Of a DNA stretch of 64,000 bases, positions 40,935 through 48,770 are shown piece by piece. The notes beneath the pieces were generated by a model. The model saw nothing but the letters and a program-made list of their open reading frames with translations. It did not search any database and had not been told where the DNA came from. Positions within the stretch are counted from its first letter, which is position 1, and each line of letters begins with the position of its first letter. This stretch comes from Brevibacillus_D fluminis_A (GTDB lineage Bacteria; Bacillota; Bacilli; Brevibacillales; Brevibacillaceae): assembly GCF_052072235.1 (NCBI RefSeq), contig NZ_CM125436.1:614001-678000 (forward strand), in the 5' to 3' direction. The translations under genes and the position numbers were made by a program.

Positions 40935-40968
40935 GAAAGAGAGTACCTGTTTTGAGGTACTCTCTTTC
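40935..40968 (+). terminator. Terminator after the TetM-like gene
   Basis: 14-bp perfect stem, 40935-40948 with 40955-40968, loop of six bases. Confidence 0.85.
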
Positions 40969-41013
40969 TTCAAACATAGGATCACTGTTTGTAGTGTATA
41001 AAATAACAAGATT

Positions 41014-41409
41014 CTATTTTGCGTTCACATCTGGCTGATGAATACCAAAAATATTGCCCTCGGTATCAATATAATATCCTTGCCACGCCATTCCAGGCAG
41101 AGCATACTTTGGAAGTGCGACCTTGCCTCCATTTGTTAGAATTTTTGCTTCAGTGGAATCGTAATCTTCCACTCCCATCGTACAGGCATAACCATTCAAA
41201 GCCTGGCCAGGTTCTGGGGAAGCGCCTTGACGTTGCATCAATGCTCCGTTAATTCCAGGCTCGTTCGCATCGCCAGTCACAGCACCAAAATAAGGCATTC
41301 CAGCATATTCGCTCCAATCTTCAAATGCCCACCCAAATACTTCTCCATAAAACTTCTTAGCACGCGCCATGTCATCTACATGAATTTCGAAATGAACCAA
41401 TCTTCCCAT
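41014..41409 (-). CDS. VOC (glyoxalase/bleomycin resistance) superfamily protein
   Basis: 131 residues. Paired beta-alpha-beta modules: LVHFEIHVDDMARAKKFYGEVFGW at the N-terminus and the second half ending WQGYYIDTEGNIFGIHQPD, with putative metal ligands His, Glu and Glu-type positions. Start at 41409 follows GGAGG. Substrate unknown; members bind metals and detoxify or bind small molecules. Confidence 0.9.
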   Translation of the reverse strand: MGRLVHFEIHVDDMARAKKFYGEVFGWAFEDWSEYAGMPYFGAVTGDANEPGINGALMQRQGASPEPGQALNGYACTMGVEDYDSTEAKILTNGGKVALPKYALPGMAWQGYYIDTEGNIFGIHQPDVNAK

Positions 41410-41720
41410 GATACCCTCCTGATTTTTTAATTCCTTAATTTGTTATTGTGTATTCTGCTTATAGTTTTGATACTCCTTTATGTCAATTTTCCTTATGCTA
41501 CAACCGATAAACTTTATGTTGTGTTCGAAATAGAAGAATGGGTAGCAAGAGAGCGAGTTATAAATGATTGATAGCTACCATCGTCAGATCCTCTGAAAAA
41601 GTGACAAAAGGAAAGCGAATCGTTCCTCCAATAGGTGAAGCTCTCTTAATCGGCATTCCCAACTCAAACCCGTATCTCAGGCATAAAACGAGCAATCGCG
41701 TATCCGGATTTCGTTTTCAT
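41410..41720. other. Non-coding gap
   Basis: No gene with a ribosome-binding site or recognisable domain is seen on either strand. The right part may contain further decayed sequence of the intron-encoded protein. Confidence 0.4.
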
Positions 41721-41721
41721 T

Positions 41722-42497
41722 TTACGTGAACAAAAAGTAGCCCCTAAAAAATCGAAAGACACATTTGCATAGTTCCCTTTTCGCGGCGGATTCACTTGTA
41801 CAATGACAAATTATATCATCCGTGTAACGTTCGAATGGGATTTCGAGATGATTCTTTTGCATCCACACTTCAAAGATATGGTGCAAATAAAAGTTGCCGA
41901 GTAAAAAGTTTAGTTTGCTGCCTTGTGCGAGCCCTTTCTCGGTTTTGATGAAAGTCCCGGTTCGCGTTTGGACAGGTGCTTTCATCATTCGGTGTGTGTA
42001 TAGCAATACCCATTTATTCTATATGTGTTTCTTTAACATATTCATAAGCAACCGATGGTCAACGTTATCCCCAAATTGTTTAATATCCAGCACAAGCGCC
42101 CGATCATATCGCAAACATCGCTTTCCGGCCAATCGTATAGCGTCTTCCCGTGCCCGCGAATTTTGCTTATATCCAAAAGAGTTTGGATGAAAGAGAACCT
42201 CTAATTTGGGAGACAGATTGTTCTTTCATACAGTTTGTACAATAAAATCTTTTACAGTTGGAATGCCTATCGGTCTCCGTCCCCCCTTTTTCTTGGGGAT
42301 AAAGGCCCGGCAAACAGGAAAAGGCATATAATTGCCGGAGGTCAGCTGATCCCACTGTTCATGTAACAGTTTTATTCGATTTCGCTTATAGTGCTGGATT
42401 GTCTGACCATCTACGCCGACTACTTTGGTTTTTCTGATTGTTTGAATGCCTCCCAGAATACTCTTTTTGGTATGTGAAAGCGTCTAGTTCTCTCCAT
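41722..42497 (-). pseudogene. ltrA: Degenerate group II intron reverse transcriptase/maturase
   Basis: An intact-looking start (AAGGAGAAGG then ATG 42497) gives MERTRRFHIPKRVFWEAFKQ, the LtrA N-terminus, but stops and frameshifts break it. Further pieces in shifted frames read GVDGQTIQHYKRNR, NYMPFPVCRAFIPKKKGG, LVLDIKQFGDNVDHRLLM (RT block), KAPVQTRTGTFIKTEKGLAQ and RYTDDIICHC, where the catalytic YADD is YTDD. The maturase X and HNH domains are missing. It is a dead remnant. Confidence 0.85.
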
Positions 42498-42838
42498 CTT
42501 ACGCCTTCTCCTTAGTGTTCAATAAAACGATAAGAACGTTACTATCGTATGAATTGGTTTCTTTCTTTGTTTGTGCAGCAATCCATTTTATGATTGAAAA
42601 TATCAGATCGCTCTCGCCCCCCGCGCTTCATTGCACCCTTTTTACAGTGATGCTACTATAAAATGACGGAGAAGCGGGTATACCTGCGGGAAGCCGGAAT
42701 CCCACTTCTATTGCTAACACCCAGCTAGACTAGGTGTCTATCAATTATCTTGAAACCGGAGAGATCGTAAAATGAAGGAACAAGGAACAATCTCGTTTCC
42801 GCTCGGAAGCGAAATCACATAAAGCAGCGAAAGGTTTA
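42498..42838. other. Gap before the second RlmCD-like gene
   Basis: No gene is seen. An imperfect inverted repeat AGAAGCGGG (42670 region) with CCCACTTCT about 30 bases downstream may form a hairpin. Promoter for the downstream gene is presumably here but was not identified. Confidence 0.35.
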
Positions 42839-44251
42839 GTGGGAACTCACTCTCAGAAAAAGAACTTCCATTCACCAAACAGCGGGGGAGCCGAGGATCT
42901 GCGCCCAAGCGACAAGATCGTTGTCACAATCAAACGCATTGGTATCAACGGCGAAGGGGTAGGGTACTATCGCCGCAAGACGGTTTTTGTCGAGGGCACG
43001 TTGGCCGGTGAAGTCGTGAAAGCGGAAGTAATGCAGGTCGAGCCGAATTATATCAAAGCGAAGCTGACAGAGATCGAGAAAAAGTCACCGGAGCGCAAGC
43101 AGCCTGTTTGTCCGGTGTTTGACCGGTGCGGGGGCTGCCAGCTTCAGCATTTATCGTATGAAGCGCAGCTTCAGGCCAAGGTTGAGCTTGTGAAGGAGGC
43201 TTTTCGGCGCTATGCGGGGCAAGAAGATGTCCCCGTCAAACCGATCCTGGGCATGGATTACCCTTGGGGTTATCGTAACAAAGCCCAGCTCCAGCTGCGG
43301 CGTAAGGACGGAGAGATTGCGGCGGGCTTGTATGAGGCCAACAGCCACGATTTGGTCGATATCAGCGGCTGTCCGATCCAGCATCCAAAGGTTAATGAAG
43401 CGGTCGATACCATCAGACGAATCATCCGCGAGCTGCACATCCCGTTGTATCGGGAAAATGGCGCCAAGGATGGCATACGGACTTTGGTCGTTCGCTATGG
43501 ATTCCAATCGGGCGAGCTGCAAGTGACCTTGGTAGCTGAAGGTGAACGGGTGCCGCGAATGGATAAGCTGGTTCAGAAAATACGGGAGGCGCTGCCCGAG
43601 GTTGTCGGCATTGCGCTGAACGTGAATCCAAAGAAGACATCGCTGGTATTTGGCGAGCGGACTGTAACCCTATGGGGGCAGGAAACGATGAAGGAGTCGC
43701 TCGACAGTTTAGCTTTTGAACTGTCGCCGCGGGCGTTTTTCCAGCTCAATCCGGAGCAAACGGTGAAGCTGTACAACTCCGTTCGCGCCGCAGCAGCGCT
43801 GACCGGAAGCGAAACGGTTGTGGACGCTTACTGTGGTACAGGGACGATTGGCTTGTGGCTGGCCCCGTTCGTCAAGGAGGTTCGGGGTATCGAGGTCATT
43901 CCTGAAGCGGTGGAGGACGCGAAGCGCAATGCGGAACGCAATGGCTTTGCGAACGTTCAATTTTACACGGGGAAGGCGGAGGAGCTGCTGCCGCGCTGGG
44001 CAAAAGGCGGCATGCGGCCGGATGTCATCGTCGCCGATCCGCCGCGGACTGGGCTGGAGCGGTCGTTTTTGGATGCTGTGCTGCGGGTTAAGCCGAAGCG
44101 GTTCGTCTATGTTTCTTGTAATCCATCTACACTGGCCAAGGATTGCAAGACGCTGCTGGAGGGTGGATATGCGATTCGGGGGGTGCAGCCGGTGGATATG
44201 TTCCCGCATACGGGGCATATAGAGTGCTGTGTGTCGCTTATTAAAAAGTAG
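42839..44251 (+). CDS. RlmCD/RumA-family rRNA uracil methyltransferase paralogue
   Basis: 470 residues from GTG 42839 with GAAAGG close upstream. Same domain order as the gene at 36.5 kb: TRAM (KIVVTIKRIGINGEGVGYYRRKTVFV), cluster cysteines CPVFDRCGGCQLQHL, SAM motif VVDAYCGTGTIGLWLA, ADPPRTGLERSF, catalytic [14 protein letters not shown]. All key residues are present, so it should be active; target uridine unknown. GC is core-like although the flanks are decayed mobile DNA. Confidence 0.9.
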   Translation: MGTHSQKKNFHSPNSGGAEDLRPSDKIVVTIKRIGINGEGVGYYRRKTVFVEGTLAGEVVKAEVMQVEPNYIKAKLTEIEKKSPERKQPVCPVFDRCGGCQLQHLSYEAQLQAKVELVKEAFRRYAGQEDVPVKPILGMDYPWGYRNKAQLQLRRKDGEIAAGLYEANSHDLVDISGCPIQHPKVNEAVDTIRRIIRELHIPLYRENGAKDGIRTLVVRYGFQSGELQVTLVAEGERVPRMDKLVQKIREALPEVVGIALNVNPKKTSLVFGERTVTLWGQETMKESLDSLAFELSPRAFFQLNPEQTVKLYNSVRAAAALTGSETVVDAYCGTGTIGLWLAPFVKEVRGIEVIPEAVEDAKRNAERNGFANVQFYTGKAEELLPRWAKGGMRPDVIVADPPRTGLERSFLDAVLRVKPKRFVYVSCNPSTLAKDCKTLLEGGYAIRGVQPVDMFPHTGHIECCVSLIKK

Positions 44252-44282
44252 CTCATTTACCTATGGAGTACTAAAACTTAAT

Positions 44283-44320
44283 GCTCAAGTAGCTTAACAC
44301 AGTTACTTGAGCTTTTTTGT
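44283..44320 (+). terminator. Terminator after the RlmCD paralogue
   Basis: GCTCAAGTA (44283-44291) pairs with TACTTGAGC (44304-44312), followed by TTTTTT. Confidence 0.85.
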
Positions 44321-44449
44321 TGGTTTCTATGAATAATATTTTGGATAAATCGTAGAACTGGTGGTTTTCTTTATGCAATAATGAAACCCCTTAACTACCA
44401 AGGGTTTTTGTTTAAATTTAATTTTTCATGCATCATTGACCACATTAGA

Positions 44450-45472
44450 CTAAAAAACAGGTTCATGTTCATAAATCGGTTCCCAGCGAACAATTAGCTG
44501 GTTAATTGCAAATTTATCCATCTCTCTTAGGAAACTCGCCCGTTGATTCTCTGTTTTTCCAGTTTGATTTATTAGAGTTTCTCTTAGAGGATGATGACTA
44601 TCGATAAAAAAGTTATTCCTTTTATGCAGCCTATCGAGGAATCTAGCCCTTGGTATCTGAGCAAATTTACCACCAATGCCTCGATTACATGACTGGCATG
44701 CTAGAACAAGATTCCAGACACCATTAAGATTAGTTCGTGTCAAGCTTTGCAATGTGTGTGGGAAGAAGTGATCAACATCGGCTAAATCATCTGAAAATGG
44801 ATCAATTGTTATATTATCAAAGCAGTAAAAGCACTTCCCTTTTTGGTAACCGTTAAGCGCCTCTCTTGAAGAAGTAATATCAATTCTTCGTATTTCAGAG
44901 TTTATAAATAACGCGTTATTTTCGTTATCATAATCAACCATTAATAAATTTGGCGCAAGATCTAATGACCAGGCTGTTTCAACTAATCGCCATCTTCCTT
45001 CAATTTCAAAAGCCAAGTTGTTAAATTGACCCGACTCATTTAACTTATAGATACTGTCTGTTAAAACAATGCCCTTCTTCCTTCCTTCATGAACGACATC
45101 AAAAAACTTAATGGGCAATGGCACATTATTAACGTTATGGAAAGCATCGAGAACATTAACAAAACCATACTTTTCGGTGGCCTGGATTAATTGAGCTTGA
45201 GTAACGCTGCCTTTATTAAATTCTCTGCATGTATTTAAAAAAGTACTTGATTTAGAAGTTGTTTGCTTATCGTTTATTTTCAGATGCTCACTTATATGAG
45301 TAGAGAAAGGCACAGATAGTTCTTCAAGACTAATAAACGTATTTTCCCTAGTTGTAAGGCTAAGCAACGACTTTGCCAGAGCAAATTTATACGAGGCGCT
45401 ATTTTTTCCAAAGAGAATTACGGATCGAAAATATGAATCTAACGAGGGATACTCTTCTTCAAAGATTCCCAT
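44450..45472 (-). CDS. HNH endonuclease domain protein
   Basis: 340 residues. The N-terminal 200 residues are not recognised. A zinc-finger HNH domain occupies about 210-275: CFYCFDNI, then DVDHFFPHTLQS with the catalytic His, then NLVLACQSCNRGIGGKF. Such proteins usually cleave DNA, often in phage defence. The gene is AT-rich and divergent, across 88 bases, from the MazG-like and HIT genes, suggesting one functional unit with a shared control region. Confidence 0.83.
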   Translation of the reverse strand: MGIFEEEYPSLDSYFRSVILFGKNSASYKFALAKSLLSLTTRENTFISLEELSVPFSTHISEHLKINDKQTTSKSSTFLNTCREFNKGSVTQAQLIQATEKYGFVNVLDAFHNVNNVPLPIKFFDVVHEGRKKGIVLTDSIYKLNESGQFNNLAFEIEGRWRLVETAWSLDLAPNLLMVDYDNENNALFINSEIRRIDITSSREALNGYQKGKCFYCFDNITIDPFSDDLADVDHFFPHTLQSLTRTNLNGVWNLVLACQSCNRGIGGKFAQIPRARFLDRLHKRNNFFIDSHHPLRETLINQTGKTENQRASFLREMDKFAINQLIVRWEPIYEHEPVF

Positions 45473-45560
45473 TTAAGCCTCCTAATTACTTGAGTTATAC
45501 TAGAAATTATTTACTATCTGCGAATAATATTCAAATAATTTCTTTGAAGGGTGATAAAAA

Positions 45561-45881
45561 ATGATCATATATAATAAACTCATCAGGGATAAAATACCTC
45601 AAATCATGGAGACTAAAGGCAAAGAGTTTACCATACATACATTAACTAACGAAGAATTCGAGAAGGAATTAAAGAATAAACTGAGTGAAGAACTACAAGA
45701 ATTTAATCAGGCAACACCTCAGGAAGAAATTGAAGAGCTCGCTGATATGGTTGAAGTTATTTATGCCTATCTCATGCATAAAGGTGTATCAATTGATGAA
45801 TTTGAGAAAGTTAGACTCGACAAACAAGAAAAAAGCGGCGGATTTGAGGAAAAATTGTTTCTTGTAAATGTAAAGGATTGA
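45561..45881 (+). CDS. MazG-like nucleotide pyrophosphohydrolase
   Basis: 106 residues, starting IIYNKLIRDKIPQIMETKGKEF. The all-alpha NTP-PPase motif is visible as KLSEELQEFNQ and EEIEELADMVEVIYAYL (ExxE...ExxD metal ligands). The family hydrolyses NTPs or dNTPs to monophosphates. ATG 45561 follows GAAGGG. It ends four bases before the HIT gene and is divergent from the HNH gene. Confidence 0.85.
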   Translation: MIIYNKLIRDKIPQIMETKGKEFTIHTLTNEEFEKELKNKLSEELQEFNQATPQEEIEELADMVEVIYAYLMHKGVSIDEFEKVRLDKQEKSGGFEEKLFLVNVKD

Positions 45882-45885
45882 GATA

Positions 45886-46248
45886 ATGGATTGTATATTC
45901 TGTTCAGTAAAAGATATTATTCTCGAAAATGACTTGGCTTTTGCAATTTACGATAAGTATCCAGTCAACAAAGGCCACATATTAATTCTACCCAAGCGGC
46001 ATACAGCCGATTATTTTTCACTGACCCTAGACGAACGATTAGCAATTGATAAGCTGCTATTTGAAGCAAAAGTTATACTGGAAGACGATCATCAACCAGA
46101 TGGATTTAATATTGGAATGAATTGCGGGGAATTTGCTGGACAAACTGTATTCCATTGTCATGTACATTTAATTCCAAGATATAAGGGTGATATCGATAAT
46201 CCTAGAGGTGGAGTCAGAGGTGTAATCCCGGCAAAAAGATTATATTGA
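45886..46248 (+). CDS. HIT family hydrolase
   Basis: 120 residues. Zinc-like CIFCSVKD at the N-terminus, DKYPVNKGHILILPKRH, and the histidine triad FHCHVHLIPRY. HIT proteins cleave nucleotide-phosphoryl or nucleotide-amine bonds (e.g. Ap4A, adenylated compounds). It follows the MazG-like gene by four bases, so the two are translated together. Together with the divergent HNH gene this looks like a small nucleotide-linked defence module (inference). Confidence 0.9.
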   Translation: MDCIFCSVKDIILENDLAFAIYDKYPVNKGHILILPKRHTADYFSLTLDERLAIDKLLFEAKVILEDDHQPDGFNIGMNCGEFAGQTVFHCHVHLIPRYKGDIDNPRGGVRGVIPAKRLY

Positions 46249-46299
46249 TTAATAAATATGGATAGCTCCATTCAAACCCAGAGTTAATCCTTTTCGGCG

Positions 46300-46520
46300 T
46301 TAACTTCATATACAGAAAAAGCTGCTACTCCATTGCGAGGTGGAAGCTGTAGGAAGTCGGCGGCAAATCTCCGGTCTGAGGAACACGAACCTTATAGGAG
46401 GCTAGCATACGCTGGATGAGTCTGTGTAACAAGACAAAGTCCTTACTGCTAAAGGCGTATGAGAGTAAATGAGGCAGATAGATGGAGAGGAAGATAGCGC
46501 TCTATTTAGAAGCACCACAG
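46300..46520 (+). ncRNA. Possible fragment of a group II intron RNA (domain I)
   Basis: No gene fits here. The segment around GAGGTGGAAGCTGTAGG, GGTCTGAGGAACACGAAC, GCTGGATGAGTCTG and AACAAGACAAAGTCCT resembles from memory the 5' region of bacterial group II introns. No boundaries, domain V or intron-encoded protein are found next to it. A reverse transcriptase remnant lies 4 kb away on the other strand. Structure or covariance search is needed to settle it. Confidence 0.4.
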
Positions 46521-46584
46521 GTTTATTGTCATCCCCAAACGAGTCATGTGGAATCAGTGGCATTACTAGCAAAATAACACATTC

Positions 46585-46616
46585 AGAGCAGCCGTGCAGT
46601 ATGGGCTGCTCTTTCG
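46585..46616 (+). terminator. Terminator-like hairpin
   Basis: AGAGCAGCC (46585-46593) pairs with GGCTGCTCT (46604-46612), followed by TTCG; a short T tail makes it weak. Confidence 0.55.
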
Positions 46617-46756
46617 CTTTGTGAACTCCTCCAGCTATGATACGATACGCAATAATGTCCCTATAGCTGTAAAAAATCACCCCCACGTATTCCCGCTACG
46701 ATTGAATAGCTCTCATCTTAAGGTAAGATCCCCTAAAAAGAAGGGAGTATGAAACA

Positions 46757-47464
46757 GTGAATGTAGAAACGGTTATGCAGGAGCTTGAAGCTCTGGGCAA
46801 GGAACGAACAAAGAAAATATACGTATCCAATGGTGCGCACGAACCGCTTTTTGGCGTGGCGACAGGCGCTATGAAGCCTCTTGCCAAGAAGATCAAAATC
46901 AATCAATCTTTGGCTGAGCAGCTTTACGCCACCGGAAACTATGACGCCATGTATTTTGCCGGCATCATTGCAGACCCAAAAGCAATGACTGAGGCGGATT
47001 TTGAGCGTTGGATGAATGCAGCTTATTTTTATATGCTATCCGATTATGTGGTTGCCGTAACCTTGGCAGAAACAGATATTGCCCAAGAGGTTGCCGATAA
47101 ATGGATCGCAAGCGGCGACGAGTTGAGAATGTCGGCGGGCTGGAGTTGTTACTGCTGGCTTTTGGGCAATCGCCTAGATCGTGAATTTTCAGAGAGTAAA
47201 ATTGCCAATATGCTTGAAATGGTAAAAAATACGATTCACGAATCTCCACAACGCGCGAAATTCGCGATGAATCATTTTATTTACACCGTGGGGGTATCCT
47301 ATTTGCCGCTCCATGATAAGGCTGTTGAGACCGCAAAAGCAGTAGGGCCAGTAGAAGTGAAACAAAACAAGGGAAAAAGCAGGTTCTTGACTGCTTCCGA
47401 AAATATTCAAAAGGCAGTAGATAAAAACCAGCTTGGATTCAAACGAAAACATGTAAGGTGTTAA
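46757..47464 (+). CDS. AlkD-type DNA alkylation repair protein
   Basis: 235 residues from GTG 46757 (GGGAG upstream). HEAT-like repeat fold of the DNA alkylation repair family: IYVSNGAHEPLFGVATGAMKPLAKK, YDAMYFAGIIADP, and WSCYCWLLGNR. Such enzymes remove bulky or cationic N3/N7 alkyl purines. It is a single gene with its own terminator. Confidence 0.87.
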   Translation: MNVETVMQELEALGKERTKKIYVSNGAHEPLFGVATGAMKPLAKKIKINQSLAEQLYATGNYDAMYFAGIIADPKAMTEADFERWMNAAYFYMLSDYVVAVTLAETDIAQEVADKWIASGDELRMSAGWSCYCWLLGNRLDREFSESKIANMLEMVKNTIHESPQRAKFAMNHFIYTVGVSYLPLHDKAVETAKAVGPVEVKQNKGKSRFLTASENIQKAVDKNQLGFKRKHVRC

Positions 47465-47500
47465 ACTGTTGGTTTTAAAGTAAGATGCACCGGTGTAAAG

Positions 47501-47536
47501 ACCCTTCCAAAATGAATGGAAGGGTTATATTTTTTA
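47501..47536 (+). terminator. Terminator after the alkylation-repair gene
   Basis: ACCCTTCCA (47501-47509) pairs with TGGAAGGGT (47517-47525), then TATATTTTTT. Confidence 0.85.
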
Positions 47537-47696
47537 CAGCGAAGAAACAGTCCAAGAATGGGCAAGTGTAAGCTTAGGAATGGAGGACGGATTGTAATAT
47601 GAAGTGCGACACCTAATTAAAGGCAAAAAAATGGCCCATGATTGATTCGTGTAAAATGAAGTCACCACAACACCATTTACACAGGAGAATCAATCA

Positions 47697-48440
47697 TGGG
47701 TTATACCCATCTTAGCATAACAGTGCGTAGTCAGCTAGCTTTACTCCATCGTCTGGGTTGGTCTACTCGGTCCATTGCCGAGAGCTCAAACGACATCATT
47801 CTACGATTGCCCGTGAGTTAGCGCGAGGAACGAAGGCAGGCGAATATCAAGCTGAGGCTACTCATCATGCGTACGAGCAGCGCCGAGAACGATCTGTTTC
47901 CCGTGGCAAATGGACACCCGAACGTGGCTCCTATATTGCTGAGAAACTGGCGCAAACCTGGTCATCCGAGCAAATTGCTGGACGTATGTGTCAGGAATGT
48001 CCAGAACCAAAAGTGTCGTTCAAAACGATCTATCGCTGGCTCTATCAAGGCGTTTTAGTGCTTCGTCTTGCGTCAAAAGGGAAAACGTAGAGGCCCTCGT
48101 GAAACGCGCGGTCGATTTAACGTAGGCAAGTCCATCCAGCAGCGACCCAAAGAAGTGAGGAAACGTGAAAGTTTTGGTCACTGGGAGCTGGATACTGTTG
48201 TTTCTAGTAGAGGAAAAAGTAAAGCATGCGTAGCTACGTTTGCCGAGCGAAAGACACGTCTCTATCTTGCTATCAAGATGCCTGATTGAACCTCAAATTC
48301 GTTAGAGAAAGCATTTGGGATTATTGCTGACTCATTTCCCAAGGGCATGTTTCAAACCGCCACCGTTGATAGAGGAAAAGAATTTGCTTGTTATGAGCGC
48401 TTGGAATCTACGCATGGCATAGACATTTACAATCGTAGAT
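47697..48440 (+). pseudogene. Broken IS30-family transposase
   Basis: ATG 47697 opens MGYTHLSITVRSQLALLHRLGWSTRSIA, the IS30 helix-turn-helix start. Frameshifts then move the coding phase (RHHSTIARELARG, SVSRGKWTP and FKTIYRWLYQGV; then GHWELDTVVSSRGKS, the first DDE Asp region; then an in-frame stop; then TATVDRGKEFACYERL, the second DDE Asp region). The last third with the DDE Glu is missing. The upstream inverted end is not certain. Confidence 0.85.
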
Positions 48441-48770
48441 AACCGCCCTAACGGACAAGTAGGACGGTTATCTTATCTCTGATTTATGTCACTTGGATAC
48501 CGCGCCATACCCAGAAGAACTTATTGGCTTTAAACGCGGCCGTCCGCTTTTAATTCAAAATGAACTGAAGAACAAAGGGACATCATACGCCCCCTTCATG
48601 AGCTTTTTGACAGCGCCTCTTCATATTTTTTGTTTATATTTCAAATATTCTCCGGGATCTGTTTTTGAATTGTGGCCTCGCCAAAACGGCAACTTTCCCC
48701 AATATGCATTGATAGAAGATGGTGAGATTTCAGGATAGGCTCCGGGGGGAAAGATATCGTCTTCGTTTTA
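48441..48770. other. Gap with a hairpin and an unclear short frame
   Basis: An inverted repeat GATAACCG...CGGTTATC at about 48435-48472 can form a stem. A plus-strand frame of 81 codons (48493-48738) has no ribosome-binding site and no recognised domain. I call no gene here. Confidence 0.4.

Noticed and set aside
41722..42497. An active group II intron
   Set aside because: Stops, frameshifts and a changed YADD motif; maturase domain absent.
48493..48738. 81-codon frame between IS30 remnant and helicase
   Set aside because: No ribosome-binding site, no recognisable domain, and located in decayed mobile DNA.
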